From Parabacteroides goldsteinii DSM 19448 = WAL 12034 (GTDB lineage Bacteria > Bacteroidota > Bacteroidia > Bacteroidales > Tannerellaceae), in NCBI RefSeq assembly GCF_000969835.1, contig NZ_KQ033912.1, positions 2,183,920 to 2,247,919 of the forward strand: a DNA stretch of 64,000 bases, in the 5' to 3' direction. Each line of letters opens with the position of its first letter. Position 1 is the stretch's first letter. The translations under genes and the position numbers were made by a program. Shown piece after piece: positions 59,846 to 64,000 of the stretch. The notes beneath the pieces were generated by a model. That model did not search any database and was not told the DNA's origin. It saw nothing but the letters and a program-made list of their open reading frames with translations.

Positions 59846-62245
59846 ATGAATGTGAAGTATCTATTACTTGCTGCCGCCTGTCTGGGTAGTGTGACTATAC
59901 AAGCGAAAGACTCGATCTACAAAAAAGGGTGGATAGACCTTAACAAGAACGGCGTAAAAGACGTTTATGAAGATCCCGAAGCCCCTATCGAAGCGCGTGT
60001 ACAAGACCTTCTGAACCAGATGACACTGGAAGAAAAAAGTTGCCAGATGGCCACCCTCTACGGCTTCGGGCGTGTCCTGAAAGACTCCCTGCCCACCGAA
60101 GGATGGAAGAATGAGATCTGGAAAGACGGTATCGCCAATATCGACGAACAACTGAACGGTGTGGGAAGCGCCCGCCGCCGCACACCCGACCTGATCTACC
60201 CGTTCAGCAACCATGCCGAAGCGATCAACAAAACGCAGCGCTGGTTCATCGAAGAAACACGCCTGGGCATCCCTGTAGACTTCTCCAACGAAGGCATCCA
60301 CGGCTTGAACCATACCAAGGCAACTCCCCTGCCCGCTCCCATTAATATCGGCAGCACCTGGAACCGCGACCTGGTTCATCAGGCGGGAGATATAGCCGGT
60401 AAGGAAGCAAAGGCTTTAGGATACAATAATGTGTACGCTCCCATCCTCGACGTCGCCCGCGATCCGCGCTGGGGACGTGTGCTGGAGACTTACGGAGAAG
60501 ACCCTTATCTGGTAGGCGAACTGGGCACACAGATGGTAAAAGGTATCCAGCAGAACGGTGTAGCTTCCACATTGAAACATTTTGCCGTTTACAGCATTCC
60601 GAAGGGTGGCCGCGATGCCGCCGTCCGTACCGACCCGCATGTGGCTCCCCGCGAACTGCATGAGATCCATCTCTATCCTTTCAAAAGAGTTGTCCAGAAA
60701 GCGCATCCGAAAGGTGTGATGAGCAGTTATAACGACTGGGACGGTGTGCCTGTAACAGCCAGCTATTATTTCCTGACACAGCTGTTGCGCCAGGAATATG
60801 GTTTTAAAGGATACATAGTAAGTGACAGCGAAGCGGTCGAGTTCGTTCAGACCAAGCACCATGTAGCCGATTCTTATGAAGAAGCCGTACGCCAGGTAGT
60901 AGAAGCCGGCCTGAACGTCCGCACCAACTTCACACATCCGAAAGACTATATCCTGCCGGTACGTAAACTGGTAAAGGAAGGCAAACTCTCCATGAAATCG
61001 GTCGACCGCATGGTTGCCGACGTATTGCGCGTTAAATTCGAACTGGGACTGTTCGATTCTCCGTATGTAAAAGACCCGAAAGCCGCCGATAAGATTGTCG
61101 GAGCCGACAAACATCGCGACTTCGTACTGGATATGCAGAAACAATCCCTCGTATTGCTGAAAAACGAAAACAACCTGCTCCCATTGGACAAGAACCAGAC
61201 GAAAAAGGTTCTTATAGCCGGTCCGTTAGCCAAGGAAACGAACTATATGATCAGCCGTTACGGCCCTCAGGGACTGGATAACATCACTGTTTACGACGGC
61301 ATCAAAGACTATCTGGGCAATCAGACAGAAGTTATTTACGCCAAAGGCTGCGAAGTAAAAGACGCCAACTGGCCCGACAGCGAAATCGTCCCGACTCCGC
61401 TAACCGACGAGGAAAAGAAAGGGATTGCCGAAGCCGCCACCGCCGCCGCCGATTGTGACGTTATCATTGCCGTACTGGGAGAAGACGAATCCTGCACTGG
61501 CGAAAGTAAATCCCGCACTGGCCTCGATCTTCCGGGCCGTCAGCAACAACTGCTGGAAGCCTTGCACGCCACCGGCAAACCCGTCGTACTCGTCCTGATC
61601 AACGGACAGCCGCTGACTATCAACTGGGCTGATCGCAACATTCCCTCCATCCTGGAAGCCTGGTTCCCCGGCCAGTTAGGTGGAGAAGCGATCGCGCAGA
61701 CCTTATTCGGCGATTATAACCCAGGCGGCCGCTTATCTGTTACCTTCCCCCGTTCAATCGGACAGATCGAGTTCAACTTCCCGTTCAAGCCGGGTTCACA
61801 GGACGGCCAATACTTCGAAGGCCCTAACGGTTCAGGAAGAACCCGTGTAAACGGTGCTCTTTACCCGTTCGGCTACGGATTGAGTTATACCACCTTTGCT
61901 TATTCAAACCTTTCCGTAAAACAGGAAACACCCTATTCGCAAAGTCCTGTAACCGTTACCGTAGATGTCACCAACACAGGCAAACGTGCCGGTGACGAAG
62001 TCGTACAGTTATATATCCGCGACAAAGTAAGCAGTGTAATCGCTTACGAATCCGTGTTACGCGGCTTTGAACGTATCTCCCTGCAACCGGGCGAGACAAA
62101 GACCGTATCCTTCGTCCTCTTGCCGGAAGACCTGCAAATTCTCGACAGACATATGGAATGGACAGTCGAACCGGGCGAATTTGAAGTCCGCATCGGAGCC
62201 TCTTCCAACGATATCAAATTAAAAGAGACTTTTGTTGTAAAGTAA
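59846..62245 (+). CDS. Glycoside hydrolase family 3 (beta-glucosidase/beta-xylosidase type)
   Basis: The 799-residue enzyme has a signal peptide (LLAAACLGSVTIQA), then the (alpha/beta)8 barrel with NIGSTWNRDLVHQAG, DVARDPRWGRVLETYGEDPY and LKHFAVYS. The nucleophile Asp327 is in GYIVSDSEAVEF. The alpha/beta sandwich follows (GRQQQLLEALHATGKPVVLV) and a fibronectin type III-like C-terminal domain (VTVDVTNTGKRAGDEVVQLY). The first 50 residues (GWIDLNKNGVKDVYEDPE) include a dockerin-like calcium loop often seen in Bacteroidetes GH3 enzymes. It probably acts in the periplasm on oligosaccharides imported by the SusC/SusD pair. It has its own promoter. Exact sugar specificity is not readable. Confidence 0.93.
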   Translation: MNVKYLLLAAACLGSVTIQAKDSIYKKGWIDLNKNGVKDVYEDPEAPIEARVQDLLNQMTLEEKSCQMATLYGFGRVLKDSLPTEGWKNEIWKDGIANIDEQLNGVGSARRRTPDLIYPFSNHAEAINKTQRWFIEETRLGIPVDFSNEGIHGLNHTKATPLPAPINIGSTWNRDLVHQAGDIAGKEAKALGYNNVYAPILDVARDPRWGRVLETYGEDPYLVGELGTQMVKGIQQNGVASTLKHFAVYSIPKGGRDAAVRTDPHVAPRELHEIHLYPFKRVVQKAHPKGVMSSYNDWDGVPVTASYYFLTQLLRQEYGFKGYIVSDSEAVEFVQTKHHVADSYEEAVRQVVEAGLNVRTNFTHPKDYILPVRKLVKEGKLSMKSVDRMVADVLRVKFELGLFDSPYVKDPKAADKIVGADKHRDFVLDMQKQSLVLLKNENNLLPLDKNQTKKVLIAGPLAKETNYMISRYGPQGLDNITVYDGIKDYLGNQTEVIYAKGCEVKDANWPDSEIVPTPLTDEEKKGIAEAATAAADCDVIIAVLGEDESCTGESKSRTGLDLPGRQQQLLEALHATGKPVVLVLINGQPLTINWADRNIPSILEAWFPGQLGGEAIAQTLFGDYNPGGRLSVTFPRSIGQIEFNFPFKPGSQDGQYFEGPNGSGRTRVNGALYPFGYGLSYTTFAYSNLSVKQETPYSQSPVTVTVDVTNTGKRAGDEVVQLYIRDKVSSVIAYESVLRGFERISLQPGETKTVSFVLLPEDLQILDRHMEWTVEPGEFEVRIGASSNDIKLKETFVVK

Positions 62246-62487
62246 AAGACAGGTAATCATAGCCTATCCGCATATTTTATTCCCTCCTGCTTTCGAAACA
62301 ATTCAGAGATTTCGCAAAGTTAGAGGGAATATTTATTTGAAAAAAGAAAGATTAATTCTTTGCCACAGAGATAAAGGAGAAAAGGCTTGAAAAATCATGA
62401 ATCTTATTGGCTATTAAACAAAAAGCGGAGATTAGTGAATACTTTTCGTATCTTTGGCAGAATATAAGAATATATAACAAGAAATAT
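62246..62487. other. Short gene-free spacer after the GH3 gene
   Basis: The 242 bp hold no gene or strong hairpin. A TTG-started in-frame extension of the next lipoprotein begins at 62407 but lies across its promoter motif. Confidence 0.4.
62449..62456 (+). promoter_or_regulatory. -7 element of the downstream lipoprotein gene
   Basis: TATCTTTG fits TAnnTTTG, 31 bases before the ATG at 62488. No -33 TTTG is apparent. Confidence 0.4.
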
Positions 62488-63537
62488 ATGAAAATAAAAA
62501 GTCTATTTGGAATGCTTTTGTTCCTGTTCACAATGGGTTTTACAAGTTGTAGTGAAGATGATAAACAGGAATACTATTTGGAGCTTTCTCAAAACTCGTG
62601 CGAAGTAATACAGGGATACAGTATTTCCATTGATCTGACTGCTCATGAAAACACTACGTTGAATGTTGAAAACCCGGAGCTTATTGATGCCGCTTATATT
62701 TGGGAGCTTGACGACTATAAGGCTAAAATAGAAATTAAGGGTAAACAGAAAGGTGAAACAGATCTTGTCGTCACCGACCATGAAACGGGAGAATCAGCCA
62801 CAATAAAGGTGAAAGTGACAGAATACCCGATGCCCCGTCTTGCCGTAAAACAACCGAAAGGGAACATTTTCGATACGATGAATTTTTATCTCTATAATGA
62901 AGATTCGAAGTCAATTAATTCTAATAGTCTTTCTGTTGTATGCGATTCTATTGTTTGGACAGTAGATGAGATAAACAACAGTTTCAGAGTGTTTGAACAC
63001 GAAGGGGTAGGTAACCGTCTGACTTTGGAATGGGGGCACTGTTTCAAGTATCCCGGTGAATATAAAACTAACCTGACTGCATGGAAAGACAACAAGGTTA
63101 TCTTCCGTCATCAACTCGCCGTCACCATTACCGATGAGAAGGATTTTCTGGAATACAACTGGAAAGACATTACTAAAAACTCATCAGCATGGAGTACTTA
63201 TGCAGATGTACTTAAAAGTGGCCCTAATTTGATGACCACATACGGCCTTTGCGGCACTGTCCCATATGCCGAAGTAAGGGTTTTTAACGGCAACATGACT
63301 CAAAGCTACCAACTTTACGACTATTTCTGCAAACTCTATTCAGTCCCCACATATGAAGATAATAGAGATAAGATGTGGCAACTGTATGACGAACTGTTCT
63401 CCGAACAAAAGGTATATCCTAGTGCTTACCCTGTTGCCATTTGGGTGACAGAACGTGTCAATATTGTTTTATTGCTGCTGGATGATAATACAGGATATTC
63501 CAATTATGTGGTTTATGCGGAACCAAACAGACAATGA
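62488..63537 (+). CDS. Lipoprotein with Ig-like/PKD-like beta domains, function unknown
   Basis: The 349-residue protein starts with a lipoprotein signal (LLFLFTMGFTSC) and an acidic linker (SEDDKQEYYLEL). The first domain (about 30-120) looks like a bacterial Ig-like fold (ETDLVVTDHETGESATIKV) and the second (about 125-235) is PKD-like, with GHCFKYPGEYKTNLTAWKDN showing the usual final strand pattern. The last 110 residues (YADVLKSGPNLMTTYG onward) match no family I know. It may be a surface glycan-binding or adhesion protein linked to the locus upstream, but its own promoter leaves that open. Confidence 0.75.
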   Translation: MKIKSLFGMLLFLFTMGFTSCSEDDKQEYYLELSQNSCEVIQGYSISIDLTAHENTTLNVENPELIDAAYIWELDDYKAKIEIKGKQKGETDLVVTDHETGESATIKVKVTEYPMPRLAVKQPKGNIFDTMNFYLYNEDSKSINSNSLSVVCDSIVWTVDEINNSFRVFEHEGVGNRLTLEWGHCFKYPGEYKTNLTAWKDNKVIFRHQLAVTITDEKDFLEYNWKDITKNSSAWSTYADVLKSGPNLMTTYGLCGTVPYAEVRVFNGNMTQSYQLYDYFCKLYSVPTYEDNRDKMWQLYDELFSEQKVYPSAYPVAIWVTERVNIVLLLLDDNTGYSNYVVYAEPNRQ

Positions 63538-63671
63538 AACCTACATTGAGGTGTGAATTAAAAGATCTTATTCATCCCCTTTTATACTTTATTAAAAAGA
63601 ATCCCACCTCAATTCCCCCGGATTTGAATATCTTAGCGGAAAATCAGTTATCCTCTTAAAACCGATCGATT

Positions 63672-64000
63672 ATGGATAGCCTGCAAAGATGGAAAACACA
63701 ATACCGGTTTTACCGGACATTCTTCCTCAGTACATTAAAATTCAGTGTCCTGATCGGTTTTCTGTTTGCCTCTTTTAGCGCACTTCGATTCTATGTTAGC
63801 ATGATCGACTCTATCAGACTATGGCTACAACTCATCCCTACGGTCGGACTGGGATTCGACTATATCTACAAGGAACTGACACGCAAAGAAGAATATTTTT
63901 TCTATTATAATCAGGGAATCGGCAAGTATCAACTCTGGATCGTTACGTTTATCGTCATGTTCATCTGCTGTAATCTACTGAATCAAATCATCGAGCTATG
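63672..64000 (+). CDS. Membrane protein, 3' part outside the window
   Basis: An ATG at 63672 opens a frame that runs to the window edge (109 codons). Two hydrophobic segments are visible, FSVLIGFLFASFSALRFYV and LWIVTFIVMFICCNLLNQI, with a charged loop between them (YKELTRKEEYFFYYNQGIG). The pattern resembles Bacteroidetes membrane proteins encoded next to ABC transporter ATPase genes, but the family cannot be fixed from this fragment. A short dyad (ATTGAGGTG/CACCTCAAT) with a long loop lies in the gap before it. Confidence 0.65.
   Translation, partial: MDSLQRWKTQYRFYRTFFLSTLKFSVLIGFLFASFSALRFYVSMIDSIRLWLQLIPTVGLGFDYIYKELTRKEEYFFYYNQGIGKYQLWIVTFIVMFICCNLLNQIIEL

Noticed and set aside
1..64000. 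tRNA, rRNA, prophage or intact insertion sequence
   Set aside because: I looked in all gaps and saw no cloverleaf ending in CCA, no rRNA-like tract, no phage structural gene and no transposase.

Overview
The window is chromosomal DNA from an anaerobic gut-type member of the Bacteroidales. Parabacteroides or a close relative in the Tannerellaceae is my best guess; this rests on gene content and style, not on a marker gene. The evidence is three SusC-type receptors (two paired with SusD), ECF sigma/FecR and hybrid two-component regulation, TAnnTTTG promoter elements, weak Shine-Dalgarno sequences and a Tannerella/Bacteroides-like nan locus. I saw no rRNA or tRNA gene, CRISPR array or intact insertion sequence.

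Region 1 (1-4300, minus strand) is the regulatory end of a polysaccharide utilisation locus: ECF sigma factor, FecR-type anti-sigma factor and a SusC receptor with an STN signalling domain that runs off the left edge.

Region 2 (4440-22190) is a full sialoglycan utilisation locus. A divergent ROK repressor is followed by nanO/nanU (outer-membrane uptake), nanA (lyase), an AGE-type epimerase, nanT (inner-membrane import), a sialidase, a GH20 hexosaminidase, a two-domain sialate O-acetylesterase and a NanM-type mutarotase. Together these release, de-acetylate, import and convert sialic acid to ManNAc and then GlcNAc. A 17-bp sequence occurs in opposite orientation on both sides of the ROK gene.

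Region 3 (22190-34480) is mixed: an AAA+/DUF4143 ATPase behind two exactly periodic repeat arrays (4 x 22 bp, then 3 at 33-bp spacing), a TIGR02757/AlkD-like/hydroxyacid-dehydrogenase group, a SpmA-SpmB fusion, YbeY, small envelope proteins and a LytS/LytTR two-component system whose sensor seems to carry a degenerate thioredoxin-like domain.

Region 4 (34555-48060) is core housekeeping: mnmG, uvrC, dtd, a MazG-like protein, deoC with a His-rich N-terminal tail, a polyprenyl synthase, polA and ychF. A perfect match to the bacterial parS centromere consensus lies just after mnmG. Between polA and ychF are a decayed beta-propeller lipoprotein, an intact one, and a DUF3791-DUF3990-DUF3791 cassette flanked by identical 29-bp promoter-bearing repeats.

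Region 5 (48070-64000) holds an MG2-like envelope protein and a second polysaccharide utilisation locus: hybrid two-component regulator (minus strand), divergent SusC/SusD, a GH3 glycosidase and a lipoprotein. The SusC upstream region carries 11-bp tandem repeats. The window ends inside a membrane protein gene.
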